Of a DNA stretch of 31,066 nt, positions 5,786 through 13,753 are shown piece after piece. The notes beneath the pieces are model-generated. The model saw only the letters and a list, made by a program, of their open reading frames with translations. It was not told the origin of the DNA and searched no databases. The DNA is from Bacteroidia bacterium (GTDB taxonomy: Bacteria; Bacteroidota; Bacteroidia; UKL13-3). The stretch is taken from the NCBI GenBank assembly GCA_022402405.1, contig JAKRSG010000071.1, positions 1 to 31,066 of the forward strand, read 5' to 3'. Within the stretch, counting starts at the first letter, position 1; every line of letters begins with the position of its first letter. The translations under genes were made by a program, and so were the position numbers.

Positions 5786-7657
5786 TTACCTTACTACTAA
5801 AATTGGAATATTAATCTTATGTCGAACAGCATCTACTGTTGCACCAAAAAACAAGTCTTTTAGTCCAGAATGGCCATGCGCACCCATAACTAATAGTTGA
5901 ATATTATGCTGTTTAGTTAAAGTAGCAATATTAGTCGCCCTATTACCATAACCCAATTCATAACTAACTTTGTAACCAGCAGAACTAAGATCTTTAGCAT
6001 ACTGTTTCATCCATTCAATATCTTGTAAGGTTTCCGTATCCATAACTTCCTCGCCATGCCTGGTGGCAGCAGCCGATTCAACTATGTGAAATAAAAAGTA
6101 CTCTGCATCTATAGCTCCAATACTTAGTGCATGTAGTATGCTTATTTCATCCATTTTACTAAAGTCAACCGCTACTCCAATCCTTTTATATTGAGTATCT
6201 GGAGTGAGATTTAAAGGCTTAATAGGAAGATGTGGTATCATTCGCTTATCTCTCATTTTATTCATAAACGGACTAAACGTAACATACAACAATAAGAAAG
6301 CAACATATAAAAGAAATAAAAATAAAATTACTTTTATGGGAATATTATGAGCGTACTGAGTTTGTAAGAACAAACTAATTTCCTCTCCTACCAATTTCAC
6401 GTTTAAACCCACAATAATGATGGCAGAAACCCAAGCGAAAAACAAAATCCATTTTGAGTTTGCAAACTTACCCATTAATTGTTTGCTACTGGTAAAATGG
6501 ATTAATGGAATAACGGCAAAGCCTAGTTGTAAGCTTAATATTACCTGACTAAAAATAAGTAAATCTCCAATTTTCTCATCGCCAAAATAAAATAAAGTAA
6601 ATACTGCTGGTGCCACTGCAATTAACCGTGTAACCAAACGGCGAACCCATGGACTTATCCTTAAATTTAAATAACCCTCCATAACTATTTGTCCGGCTAA
6701 AGTACCAGTAATGGTAGAAGATTGTCCAGCTGCAATTAGGGCAATGGCAAAAAGTGCTGGTGCAAGATCTCCAAAAATGCCTCGTAGTAACTCATGTGCA
6801 TCCGAAATATCAGCCACCTGATTAAATCCATTTCTATGAAAAGCCGCAGCAGCCAGAATTAATATGGCAGCATTTACAAAAAAGGCCGCGTTTAAGGCAA
6901 TTGCAGAATCAAAAAAATTAAATTTAATAGCCCTTTTTATTCCCTCATCGTCCTTTTTTATTTTTCTGGTCTGAACCAAAGACGAATGTAGGTATAAGTT
7001 ATGAGGCATAATGGTAGCCCCAATGATTCCAATTGCAATATACAAAGCATCTCCCGATAATCCCGATGGAACAAAACCTTTCATAAGTTCACTTACATCT
7101 GGCTTTACAATAAACATTTCCATTAAAAAAGATAGACCGATGATGCTTACTAAACTCACAATAAAAAGCTCGATTTTTCTAATACCTTTATTAATTAAAA
7201 ATAAAAGCAAAAAAGTATCAAGAACAGTTATTAAAACCCCATACATGAGAGGTAAATCAAATAATAGGTTCAAGCCGATAGCCATACCAATTATTTCTGC
7301 TAAATCTGTAGCGGCAATGGCTATTTCTGCAAGAACATACAAGGGTATATTAATCCACGAAGGATACTGTTGTCGGCTGGCTTGAGCCAAATCCCAACCT
7401 TTAACAATTCCAAGTTTGGCCGATAAACTTTGTAACAGGATAGCCACCCAATTGCTCATTAAAAGCACCCAAATTAGGCTATATCCAAACCTGCTTCCTC
7501 CGGCTATATCTGTTGCCCAATTGCCGGGGTCCATGTAGCCAACACTAACAAGGTAAGCCGGACCAATAAACGCTAAAAATGTTCTAAACTTACTTCTTGT
7601 TCCACCGGTTTCAACCGACTCATGGACTTCGCTTAATGATTTATTAGAATGCTCCAT
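5786..7657 (-). CDS. mntH: Nramp-family divalent metal transporter fused to a C-terminal UspA domain
   Basis: Nramp proteins import Mn2+ or Fe2+ with protons. TM1 carries the metal-binding DPGN motif (VGYMDPGNWATDI) and TM6 carries MPHNLYLHSSL; about eleven membrane segments run to about residue 460. The remaining about 140 residues, from KRIGVAVDFSKMDEISIL to the C-terminus, form a universal stress protein domain with LLVMGAHGHSGLKDLFFGAT, close to the G-2x-G-9x-G-(S/T) nucleotide-binding motif but with Ala at the S/T position, followed by Thr. At 623 residues it is about 200 longer than simple MntH. It follows mntR with one base between the stop and the ATG, so control by MntR is very likely. 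The gene symbol is assigned by family and neighbour; iron rather than manganese is possible. Confidence 0.93.
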   Translation of the reverse strand: MEHSNKSLSEVHESVETGGTRSKFRTFLAFIGPAYLVSVGYMDPGNWATDIAGGSRFGYSLIWVLLMSNWVAILLQSLSAKLGIVKGWDLAQASRQQYPSWINIPLYVLAEIAIAATDLAEIIGMAIGLNLLFDLPLMYGVLITVLDTFLLLFLINKGIRKIELFIVSLVSIIGLSFLMEMFIVKPDVSELMKGFVPSGLSGDALYIAIGIIGATIMPHNLYLHSSLVQTRKIKKDDEGIKRAIKFNFFDSAIALNAAFFVNAAILILAAAAFHRNGFNQVADISDAHELLRGIFGDLAPALFAIALIAAGQSSTITGTLAGQIVMEGYLNLRISPWVRRLVTRLIAVAPAVFTLFYFGDEKIGDLLIFSQVILSLQLGFAVIPLIHFTSSKQLMGKFANSKWILFFAWVSAIIIVGLNVKLVGEEISLFLQTQYAHNIPIKVILFLFLLYVAFLLLYVTFSPFMNKMRDKRMIPHLPIKPLNLTPDTQYKRIGVAVDFSKMDEISILHALSIGAIDAEYFLFHIVESAAATRHGEEVMDTETLQDIEWMKQYAKDLSSAGYKVSYELGYGNRATNIATLTKQHNIQLLVMGAHGHSGLKDLFFGATVDAVRHKINIPILVVR

Positions 7658-7658
7658 A

Positions 7659-8324
7659 TTAAGAATATTGTATTTTAACTAGGATATTTTTAACTACCTC
7701 ATTACTTACCAAAATAGATTCTTTAGTTGATAAAAGCAATTGCACTAATTGATCAAATTCTCCTATTTCCTTTACTTGAACTTTCTTTCCAAGAGTTAAA
7801 CCATTTTTCTCAAGATGTTTTAAAAAAACTGAACTATGATTTACTACGCCACTAATTACTCCGCTTTCGCCAACTTTTAATTCACTTAGAAGAACAAAAT
7901 TACTTTGTATAATTACTCCATTTCGTCCTGGAATAGGATCTCCGTGGGGATCGTGTGTTGGAAAGCCAAGGTATTCATCTAGTTTATCTATTAATTCTGA
8001 TGATTTTATATGCTCTAATTGCTCGGCAATGTCATGAACTTCATCCCAAGCAAACTTTAACTTATCGTGTAGAAATGTTTCCCATAAACGATGTTTCCTT
8101 ACTGTTTCTATGGCAATTTTTTTACCCAAATTGGTTAATTCAACACCTTTGTACTTTTCATACTTAAGCAGCTTTTTGTCGGATAACTTTTTAATCATAT
8201 CTGTTACCGAAGCTGCCTTTGTTTGAATAGATGTTGCTATCGAATTAGTATTAACAGCCAAGTCTGAATGCTCCTGCAATTTGTATATGGCCTTCAAATA
8301 ATTTTCTTCTGCAAATGAATACAT
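7659..8324 (-). CDS. mntR: DtxR/MntR-family metal-dependent transcriptional regulator
   Basis: The 221-residue product starts with a winged helix-turn-helix (SFAEENYLKAIYKLQEHS, then IATSIQTKAASVTDMIKKLS). The metal-binding dimerisation domain follows, with HRLWETFLHDKL, DEVHDIAEQLEHI and the LGFPTHDPHGDPIP signature. A C-terminal SH3/FeoA-like domain runs from about residue 145. This is the three-domain DtxR/IdeR layout rather than the short MntR one. The family represses metal uptake genes when Mn2+ or Fe2+ is bound. It heads the unit with mntH, and two inverted repeats upstream suggest autoregulation. The -7 element TACATTTG at 8329-8336 ends four bases before the ATG, so the transcript may be leaderless. 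Confidence 0.93.
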   Translation of the reverse strand: MYSFAEENYLKAIYKLQEHSDLAVNTNSIATSIQTKAASVTDMIKKLSDKKLLKYEKYKGVELTNLGKKIAIETVRKHRLWETFLHDKLKFAWDEVHDIAEQLEHIKSSELIDKLDEYLGFPTHDPHGDPIPGRNGVIIQSNFVLLSELKVGESGVISGVVNHSSVFLKHLEKNGLTLGKKVQVKEIGEFDQLVQLLLSTKESILVSNEVVKNILVKIQYS

Positions 8325-8328
8325 GCTG

Positions 8329-8336
8329 CAAATGTA
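8329..8336 (-). promoter_or_regulatory. -7 element of mntR, four bases from the ATG
   Basis: TACATTTG on the minus strand matches TAnnTTTG exactly. Only four bases separate it from the mntR start codon, so initiation should fall at or next to the A of ATG. The -33 position carries only TTA-like sequence and lies within the inverted repeat at 8344-8361, as expected for a repressed promoter. Confidence 0.6.
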
Positions 8337-8343
8337 AAATAAT

Positions 8344-8364
8344 TTTTAGATTAGCCTAAAATTA
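8344..8364. promoter_or_regulatory. Probable DtxR-family operator (site 1)
   Basis: TTAGATTAGCCTAAAATTA at 8346-8364 agrees at most positions with the 19-base DtxR/IdeR consensus TTAGGTTAGCCTAACCTAA, including the whole central TTAGCCTAA. The perfect arms TTTTAG (8344-8349) and CTAAAA (8356-8361) surround six bases. It lies between the mntR -7 element and its -33 region and directly in front of a DtxR-family gene, so metal-dependent autorepression is the natural reading. Confidence 0.65.
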
Positions 8365-8388
8365 TTTTTATAAATATCTAAAAATAAT
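8361..8388. promoter_or_regulatory. Second inverted repeat in the mntR divergent region (site 2)
   Basis: ATTATTTTTA (8361-8370) and TAAAAATAAT (8379-8388) are perfect 10-base inverted repeats around an 8-base spacer. Its arms share the TTTTTA/TAAAAA half-site with site 1. The two symmetry centres are 22 bases apart, about two helical turns, which suits two dimers bound side by side on one face. It ends five bases before the TTG of the plus-strand promoter. Confidence 0.45.
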
Positions 8389-8393
8389 TTTAC

Positions 8394-8425
8394 TTGGGTA
8401 TAAACTATATAAAACATTACATTTG
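8394..8425 (+). promoter_or_regulatory. Promoter of the small membrane protein gene
   Basis: TTG (8394-8396), a 21-base spacer and TACATTTG (8418-8425) form a complete Bacteroidota-type promoter. Its -7 element is identical to that of mntR on the other strand. The first ATG begins four bases later at 8430, so a leaderless transcript is predicted, or a leader of a few bases if the ATG at 8433 is used. Confidence 0.6.
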
Positions 8426-8429
8426 CTAT

Positions 8430-8597
8430 ATGATGTTGCAAAAATTTATTTCCTATCTCAGCTTTTGGAAAAAATCCGAATCTGACAGTCCGTCATCTTT
8501 TAATTTAAAAGTCATGCATGGCATTAATAGAATAAGTATTTTCATGTTTCTTTTTGCCATAATAGTCATTGTTTATCGTTTGGTACGCAACTTGTAA
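8430..8597 (+). CDS. Small single-helix membrane protein
   Basis: From the ATG at 8430 the frame encodes 55 residues: a polar, basic N-terminal half (LQKFISYLSFWKKSESD, then FNLKVMHGINRIS) and one membrane helix (IFMFLFAIIVIVYRLV), ending RNL. An apparent upstream TTG start would lie inside the promoter, so the ATG at 8430 or 8433 is preferred. The FNLKxMHGINRIS pattern followed by one helix recalls a small conserved Bacteroidota protein (possibly DUF6728), recalled from memory and not certain. It is divergent from mntR and shares its operator region, so it may be metal regulated. Confidence 0.7.
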   Translation: MMLQKFISYLSFWKKSESDSPSSFNLKVMHGINRISIFMFLFAIIVIVYRLVRNL

Positions 8598-8602
8598 ATT
8601 TG
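8595..8602 (+). promoter_or_regulatory. -7 element upstream of the zinc peptidase gene
   Basis: TAAATTTG matches TAnnTTTG, overlaps the stop codon of the small membrane protein gene and lies 22 bases before the ATG at 8625. The nearest TTG (8569-8571) is 23 bases upstream, slightly too far, so the peptidase may also rely on read-through. Confidence 0.35.
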
Positions 8603-8624
8603 TTTTCGTTAAAAAATTATCAAT

Positions 8625-9296
8625 ATGATTTTATACATTATCGTTCCAATGTTGCTTAGCTTATATGTAAGCTGGCGATTCAAATCAAAAGTAAAAGAGT
8701 ATTCACAAGTTGGATTATCTAACCAATTAAGTGGAGCCGAAATTGCCGAAAGAATGCTCAGAGATAATGGCATCTTCGATGTGCAAGTATTAAGCACCGA
8801 AGGAGAACTTACAGACCATTATCATCCTGAAAAGAAAACCGTAAATCTTAGTCACGACGTATATTATGGTCGTAGCGTTTTAGCTGCAGCAGTTGCAGCA
8901 CATGAGTGCGGACATGCAGTTCAGCACGCAAAATCATATGCTTGGTTAGAGTTTAGATCTAAAGTAGTACCTATTGTAAGTGTAGCTTCTAGATACGTGC
9001 AATGGATTTTATTAGGTGGTATTTTCCTAATAAACACTTTCCCTCAATTGTTATTAATTGGTATCATTTTATTTGCTGCTACCACCCTATTTACTATTAT
9101 AACTTTACCAGTAGAATTTGATGCAAGTAAAAGAGCTTTAGCTTGGTTAGACAACAATGGAATCGTAAGAAAAGAAGAATACCCAATGTCGAAAGATGCT
9201 CTTAAATGGGCCGCTAGTACATACGTAGTAGCCGCAATTGCATCCATTGCCACATTGTTATATTACCTACAAATCTATTTAGGTAGAAGAGACTAA
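8625..9296 (+). CDS. YugP-type membrane zinc metallopeptidase
   Basis: The 223-residue protein matches the neutral zinc metallopeptidase_2 (YugP) family. It has an N-terminal membrane segment (ILYIIVPMLLSLYVSW), the zinc site VAAHECGHAVQHA (HExxH-type, with His-Glu-Cys-Gly-His), two further hydrophobic segments (YVQWILLGGIFLINTF and LLLIGIILFAATTLFTIITL), a downstream LPVEFDASKRAL segment carrying the likely third zinc ligand, and a C-terminal membrane helix. The substrate is unknown; a quality-control role in the inner membrane is plausible. It follows the small membrane protein gene by 27 bases and ends just before a strong bidirectional terminator. Confidence 0.9.
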   Translation: MILYIIVPMLLSLYVSWRFKSKVKEYSQVGLSNQLSGAEIAERMLRDNGIFDVQVLSTEGELTDHYHPEKKTVNLSHDVYYGRSVLAAAVAAHECGHAVQHAKSYAWLEFRSKVVPIVSVASRYVQWILLGGIFLINTFPQLLLIGIILFAATTLFTIITLPVEFDASKRALAWLDNNGIVRKEEYPMSKDALKWAASTYVVAAIASIATLLYYLQIYLGRRD

Positions 9297-9311
9297 TTAG
9301 TATTGTTCCAT

Positions 9312-9348
9312 AAAAAAACCTGAGTAGCTCGCTACTCAGGTTTTTTTT
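9312..9348. terminator. Bidirectional intrinsic terminator
   Basis: A 16-base perfect stem (9312-9327 with 9332-9347) with loop CTCG, GC-rich centre CCTGAGTAG/CTACTCAGG, and A7/T8 flanks. It gives a T run on both strands. It separates the convergent zinc peptidase and arginase-family genes and is the only clear terminator between 91 and 25600. Confidence 0.92.
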
Positions 9349-10402
9349 ATTTGTTATTTCTTGATAACAAGCACAAATTACCAACCTTATAGAGTAATCT
9401 TGCACCCACATTTGCATCCCATTCATCCTCTCCTGGGGCAACCTCATTAATATCAAATCCAATAATTTCTCGATTAGATTCTACAATGGTTTTTACAAGG
9501 AAAACAACTTGTTCAAATTCAAATCCACCTGGCACTGGAGTGCCAGTATTTGGACATAACTTAGGATCTAATCCATCGATATCAATACTTAAATATATTT
9601 TTTGGGGAAGACTATTTATAATATCTGCACATTGCTCCTTCCAAGTTTTACCAGCATATTGGGCCGCTTTAATATCACTATCGAAAAAGGTCTTTACTCT
9701 TTCATTTGTATCTATTAATTCTTTTTCATCCTGACAATAATCTCTAATTCCGACCTGAACCAAAGATTTTACTTCCTTAATCTTAAGAGCATTAAACATA
9801 ATAGATGCGTGAGAATAGGTAAAACCCTCATAAGCATTTCGTAAATCTGCATGTGCATCTATTTGTAAAATTCCAAACTCACTATGTTTTTCTGCCAAAG
9901 CTTGCATCAAGCCCAATGGAGTGCTGTGATCACCACCTAAAAGAGCAGGTAATTTTCCTTTGTTTATCCATTTTAAAGCCTCCTTCTTAACCTTCTTATT
10001 TAGGTTCAAACAGGCTAAGTCTATTTCTTCTTTAATAGCATGCATAGTTTTGTTAGAATCTGCAGTTTTTCCAACAGCATACATGTCTATGTACTTCTCA
10101 GCTTTCTTTCTTAATTTCTTACTTGTTTGAGCAATTTTGGTATCAACAGGCAACATAGCCACGCCCATTTTCCATGCATTTTCAACATTAGAATCGTATA
10201 AATCTACCTGATAAGAAGCCTCGTAAATAGCTTCTGGTCCGGCCGCCGTTCCTGCACTATACGATACTGTTACCTCCCACGGAACGGGAATTATTACTAA
10301 ATCTGCCTCCTCAGGTGTAAATGGGAGTCCGTATATATTATTTTCTGCATCACCAATGTCGTTGGGATTAAAATCTTGTATTTTCTTTTCTTTTGAATTC
10401 AT
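9347..10402 (-). CDS. Arginase/agmatinase/formimidoylglutamase-family hydrolase
   Basis: The 351-residue product is a ureohydrolase-fold, probably manganese-dependent enzyme. All metal ligand motifs are present: GGDHS (His159), DAHADL (Asp182, His184, Asp186) and SIDIDGLDP (Asp274, Asp276), followed by FDINEVAPG. The early IIPVPWEVTVSYSAGTAAGP segment is typical of the agmatinase/formimidoylglutamase branch rather than of true arginase. The exact substrate cannot be set from sequence: agmatine, arginine or a guanidino acid. It is the last gene of a minus-strand run, 16 bases after mltG, and its stop codon abuts the terminator. Confidence 0.88.
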   Translation of the reverse strand: MNSKEKKIQDFNPNDIGDAENNIYGLPFTPEEADLVIIPVPWEVTVSYSAGTAAGPEAIYEASYQVDLYDSNVENAWKMGVAMLPVDTKIAQTSKKLRKKAEKYIDMYAVGKTADSNKTMHAIKEEIDLACLNLNKKVKKEALKWINKGKLPALLGGDHSTPLGLMQALAEKHSEFGILQIDAHADLRNAYEGFTYSHASIMFNALKIKEVKSLVQVGIRDYCQDEKELIDTNERVKTFFDSDIKAAQYAGKTWKEQCADIINSLPQKIYLSIDIDGLDPKLCPNTGTPVPGGFEFEQVVFLVKTIVESNREIIGFDINEVAPGEDEWDANVGARLLYKVGNLCLLSRNNK

Positions 10403-10418
10403 GTTTAACTAAATACTA

Positions 10419-11450
10419 TTAATGTATATTTCTTTTATTTAAGGCTCTTTGGTACCTAGAAGCATTTTGCAAATGTTGCTCAAAACTATTGGCAAAGGTA
10501 TGATAACCGCTGAAATCTTCCTTGGCACAAAAATATAAATATTTGTGTTTACCATAATTCAAAACAGCTTCTATGGCTTGTTCAGAAGGAGTGCAAATCG
10601 GACCAGGAGGCAAGCCCAATTGAGTGTAAGTATTGTAAGGAGATTCTATTGCGGTATGAAGGCTTGTAACTCTTTTTATGGATTTATCATTCCATGCAAA
10701 AATAATCGTAGGATCAGCCTGAAGTGGCATACCAAGTTTCATTCTATTTAGATAAACGCCAGCAATAATCGGCATTTCATCTACTTTATTACTTTCTTTT
10801 TGAACAATAGATGCCAAAATACTCACATCTACTTTACTTAGGCCAACTTGTTGAGCTCGTGCCTCCCTCTCTTTATTCCAAAAAGAATTGTATTCCTTGT
10901 ACATACGCTCAAAAACTTCCGAGGCACTAGTGTTCCAATAAAAATTATACGTATTAGGAATAAACATGGCTGTTATCGTTTGATGATTAAATCCCATTCT
11001 GTTCAAGAATTGCTCATCCTCAAACAGGCTATTTAATTCAAAACTATCTGCCATTAAATTCTTTGAAAAAAATAAACTTATTTCTTGAGGCCGTTCTGCA
11101 TATTTAAAAACAATATCAAAAGCCTGTTGCCGACCTTTATACAACAGTTTAATGATATCTGCATTGTTCATCCCATCTCGGATAGAATATCTACCCATTT
11201 TTAATTTTTTCTCGAGCTGAACCCATTTAACAAGGCGTTCAAATGAGGCCGAATTTTTGAGTACTTTCTGCTGTTTAAGTTGAAAAATAACAGACTCTAT
11301 TCGCTTTTGCTTATCAACAAAAATGGCTATTTCATTCGAGCCATTCTTTAAGAAAACATTTTGAGAAAATAAATCAGAATACACCTTTAATCCAAGAACG
11401 GTAATTACTACAAATACCAGAATCAACAAGTTTCTTTTTTTATTTTCCAT
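10419..11450 (-). CDS. mltG: Endolytic murein transglycosylase MltG
   Basis: MltG cleaves nascent glycan strands in the periplasm near the cytoplasmic membrane. The 343-residue product has an N-terminal membrane anchor (NLLILVFVVITVLGLKVYS), a LysM-like subdomain to about residue 110, and the YceG domain with IPNTYNFYWNTSASEVFERM, the catalytic ILASIVQKES (Glu219), VYLNRMKLGMPLQADPTIIF and SPYNTYTQLGLPPGPI(C). It is full length for the family. It follows the multihaem cytochrome gene by 40 bases and precedes the arginase-family gene, with no promoter seen in either gap. Confidence 0.95.
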   Translation of the reverse strand: MENKKRNLLILVFVVITVLGLKVYSDLFSQNVFLKNGSNEIAIFVDKQKRIESVIFQLKQQKVLKNSASFERLVKWVQLEKKLKMGRYSIRDGMNNADIIKLLYKGRQQAFDIVFKYAERPQEISLFFSKNLMADSFELNSLFEDEQFLNRMGFNHQTITAMFIPNTYNFYWNTSASEVFERMYKEYNSFWNKEREARAQQVGLSKVDVSILASIVQKESNKVDEMPIIAGVYLNRMKLGMPLQADPTIIFAWNDKSIKRVTSLHTAIESPYNTYTQLGLPPGPICTPSEQAIEAVLNYGKHKYLYFCAKEDFSGYHTFANSFEQHLQNASRYQRALNKRNIH

Positions 11451-11490
11451 TCGTTACTATTTTAAAATTAGTTAATATAGGTAAAGCTAT

Positions 11491-13416
11491 TTATTTGCTC
11501 TCTAAATTTGCTAATAAACTCTTTACATCTATGGCGTTCGGATTTAATTTTAGAATTAATTTAAGCAAGTTTATAGCTTCCCTTTTTTTATTGGTATATA
11601 AATACAATGAGGCTTTATTTAACAGAGCTTGCTGATTATCCGGATTTAATTTTAATGCCTGATTATAGGCAAAAAAAGCCTTGTCTATTTCACCCATATT
11701 TGCCAAACAGAATCCGTAATTTACCCAAGCTTCTTCTTGTTTTGGTTGAAGTCCTAAACTCTGCTCAAATAGCAATTTTGCATCCGAGAAACGAACCTGT
11801 TGCACTCTTAAAGTAGCAAGTTTATTTAAAAAATTCAAATTCTCTTTAGCCAGACTTACTGCTCTTACATATCCTTCAGATGCCTCCATAAACTTACCTA
11901 AGTTTTGATATGCCTGACCAATTCTATAACAAGTCCAAGCATCCGTTTCAATGGCTAGATCAATACCCTTGGCTGAACCAATTAACGACTCCCAATTTCC
12001 TTTTAGATAGTAATAGTGAATTTTCAAATTTCGCTGAATACTTAGTTCCTCCAAAGATTGAATCCAATGATTTGCAGTATCTAAAATGGAGGCTTCACCT
12101 TCAAACTTCTCAAAGTAATTTAAGCTAGATACTGCTTTAGAAAAATTAGGCGTTTGGGATTGGTTCACACAGTATAAACCAATAAAATTTTTAATTTTGG
12201 TAAGTTCTGATTTTTTAACAGGAATTTTGATTTTATGATCGTGAACTGTAACATGAGGAATGTCTACGGAACCACTTGTTGGCATATGGCAAGAAACGCA
12301 ATTATCCGACTGTTTAAACCTAATTTGCACATCTTCCTTACATGCATCTTGGGTATGACATTTTAAGCATGCATTATTGAAAATTTGTTTGCCTGTTACC
12401 TTTACACTTACATGAGGATTATGGCAAGATATACAGGTTAAATTCAGAGCCTCTTTATTGGAGTTTGAAGATATAAAACATTTACTTTGCTGTAATCTTT
12501 GAGCATGAGATGCCATAATAAAATCATCCTCCCCACCCTCATATTTAGGCATAAATATCTGAATATATTTACCTAAATCCATTCCGGGTTTAAAATCGGC
12601 AAAGCTCTTACCAGGCTGTAAAACAGCATTCCCTTGTAAATGACACCTCTGACAAATATCTATTTGTCGCTCCCAAGGTAATTTTTTTGGATTTACTATG
12701 GTATAATCAATATACTTTGAAGTATCAACAATATTCCCTTTTAACTTTTCTGTAACATGCACCTCTCCTGGTCCATGACATCTTTCACAATCTATACCAT
12801 CAGGAATTTTTGTAAACTTGTTGGTAGAACCTGCTTCTAAATGAGGCATTGCATTATGGCAACTCATACACTCAAACTCTATGGCCCGGCTGAACCTAAC
12901 ATTTCTGCCATTTTCAAAGCCTGGTGGTAAATCCCACCTACCCTTTTGAGCATACCAAGTTAAAGGCAATTGATAAATAAATCCGTTTACACTCGTTAAA
13001 TGAGAATTGGTATGTTGGCCTGAACCAATAATATAATCTACCCTTTCTAGACGTTGGTACACGGTATCTCTTCCTTGCAATCTAAATTCAAGCACATACA
13101 TACTATCACCTATCCATTTAGGCAGGTAATAAAAATTTAATACAGAATCGTAAACAGGTTTCTTTAAATGAAAATTGGCTGAGGACCGAGCTTTAGTGGC
13201 AACACCAAATGACTGTCCCATTCCCGTTTGAACAAAGCTCTCATAGATAGATTGATGACAAGCTCTACACGATTCTTTACCTAAATATTTAACAGAATCG
13301 GCATGATTTAAATACGGAGAATTTTCTGCCGTATCTGTTTGGGAGTTACAAAAAAAATTGAAAAAGGCAATTAAAAGCAGCCCAATAAAAAACTGTATAG
13401 AAATTGCCTTTCTCAA
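11491..13416 (-). CDS. Seven-haem cytochrome c with C-terminal TPR domain
   Basis: The 641-residue product has an N-terminal hydrophobic export segment (QFFIGLLLIAFFNFF) followed by Cys23, a weak lipobox candidate. Seven CxxCH haem sites follow: CRACH (50-54), CMSCH (183), CERCH (210), CQRCH (255), CISCH (328), CLKCH (350) and CVSCH (373). From about residue 490 come tetratricopeptide repeats (AWTCYRIGQAYQNLGKFMEA; AWVNYGFCLANMGEIDKAFF; ALLNKASLYLYTNKKREAIN). The protein is periplasmic or surface-attached; electron transfer is expected but donor and acceptor are unknown. The start is TTG at 13416, 11 bases after the rhodanese stop codon, and the frame is closed by a stop 21 bases further upstream, so no longer start is possible. 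Confidence 0.9.
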   Translation of the reverse strand: MRKAISIQFFIGLLLIAFFNFFCNSQTDTAENSPYLNHADSVKYLGKESCRACHQSIYESFVQTGMGQSFGVATKARSSANFHLKKPVYDSVLNFYYLPKWIGDSMYVLEFRLQGRDTVYQRLERVDYIIGSGQHTNSHLTSVNGFIYQLPLTWYAQKGRWDLPPGFENGRNVRFSRAIEFECMSCHNAMPHLEAGSTNKFTKIPDGIDCERCHGPGEVHVTEKLKGNIVDTSKYIDYTIVNPKKLPWERQIDICQRCHLQGNAVLQPGKSFADFKPGMDLGKYIQIFMPKYEGGEDDFIMASHAQRLQQSKCFISSNSNKEALNLTCISCHNPHVSVKVTGKQIFNNACLKCHTQDACKEDVQIRFKQSDNCVSCHMPTSGSVDIPHVTVHDHKIKIPVKKSELTKIKNFIGLYCVNQSQTPNFSKAVSSLNYFEKFEGEASILDTANHWIQSLEELSIQRNLKIHYYYLKGNWESLIGSAKGIDLAIETDAWTCYRIGQAYQNLGKFMEASEGYVRAVSLAKENLNFLNKLATLRVQQVRFSDAKLLFEQSLGLQPKQEEAWVNYGFCLANMGEIDKAFFAYNQALKLNPDNQQALLNKASLYLYTNKKREAINLLKLILKLNPNAIDVKSLLANLESK

Positions 13417-13426
13417 TGGAATTAAT

Positions 13427-13735
13427 TTAATCGCCTATTTCGGCTTGCCAGGCATTCATACCGCCTAACAAATTTCTTACATTAGAAAACCCCTCGCTCA
13501 TCATATACATTTTGGCATTTCCACTTCTAGCGCCACTTCTACAATGAACAATAATTTCCTCATCTTTTAAATGAGCTAACTCTGCCAATTTTCCTGGCAA
13601 TTCACCCAAAGGTATTAAGTTTGCACCAATATTAAACGCCTCATATTCGTAAGGTTCTCTTACATCTATAACAGTTAATTTCTCGCCACTTTGCATGCGC
13701 TTGTGTAATTCTTGTACGGTAATATCGTTAACCAT
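13427..13735 (-). CDS. Single-domain rhodanese (sulfurtransferase-like)
   Basis: The 102-residue product is a complete single rhodanese domain: VIDVREPYEYEAFNIGANLI, the active-site loop HCRSGARS with catalytic Cys65, and NVRNLLGGMNAW at the C-terminus. There is no signal peptide, so it is cytoplasmic, like GlpE-type proteins that carry persulfide sulfur. It sits between the T9SS gene (18-base gap) and the haem protein gene (10 bases), so it is co-transcribed with exported proteins. Its partner is unknown; a role in sulfur handling for haem-protein cysteines is only a guess. Confidence 0.93.
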   Translation of the reverse strand: MVNDITVQELHKRMQSGEKLTVIDVREPYEYEAFNIGANLIPLGELPGKLAELAHLKDEEIIVHCRSGARSGNAKMYMMSEGFSNVRNLLGGMNAWQAEIGD

Positions 13736-13753
13736 ATCTATTTATTTTTTGTT

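Noticed and set aside
7011..7385. 124-codon plus-strand open frame inside mntH
   Set aside because: Antisense shadow of a hydrophobic membrane-protein coding region; the mntH frame carries all recognised motifs.
8394..8429. Longer version of the small membrane protein starting at TTG 8394
   Set aside because: This TTG is the -33 element of the promoter and the extension contains the -7 element, so it should not be transcribed; the ATG at 8430 or 8433 fits better.
9214..9462. Minus-strand open frame spanning the terminator between the zinc peptidase and arginase-family genes
   Set aside because: It overlaps two well-supported genes and crosses a strong bidirectional terminator; no family is recognisable.
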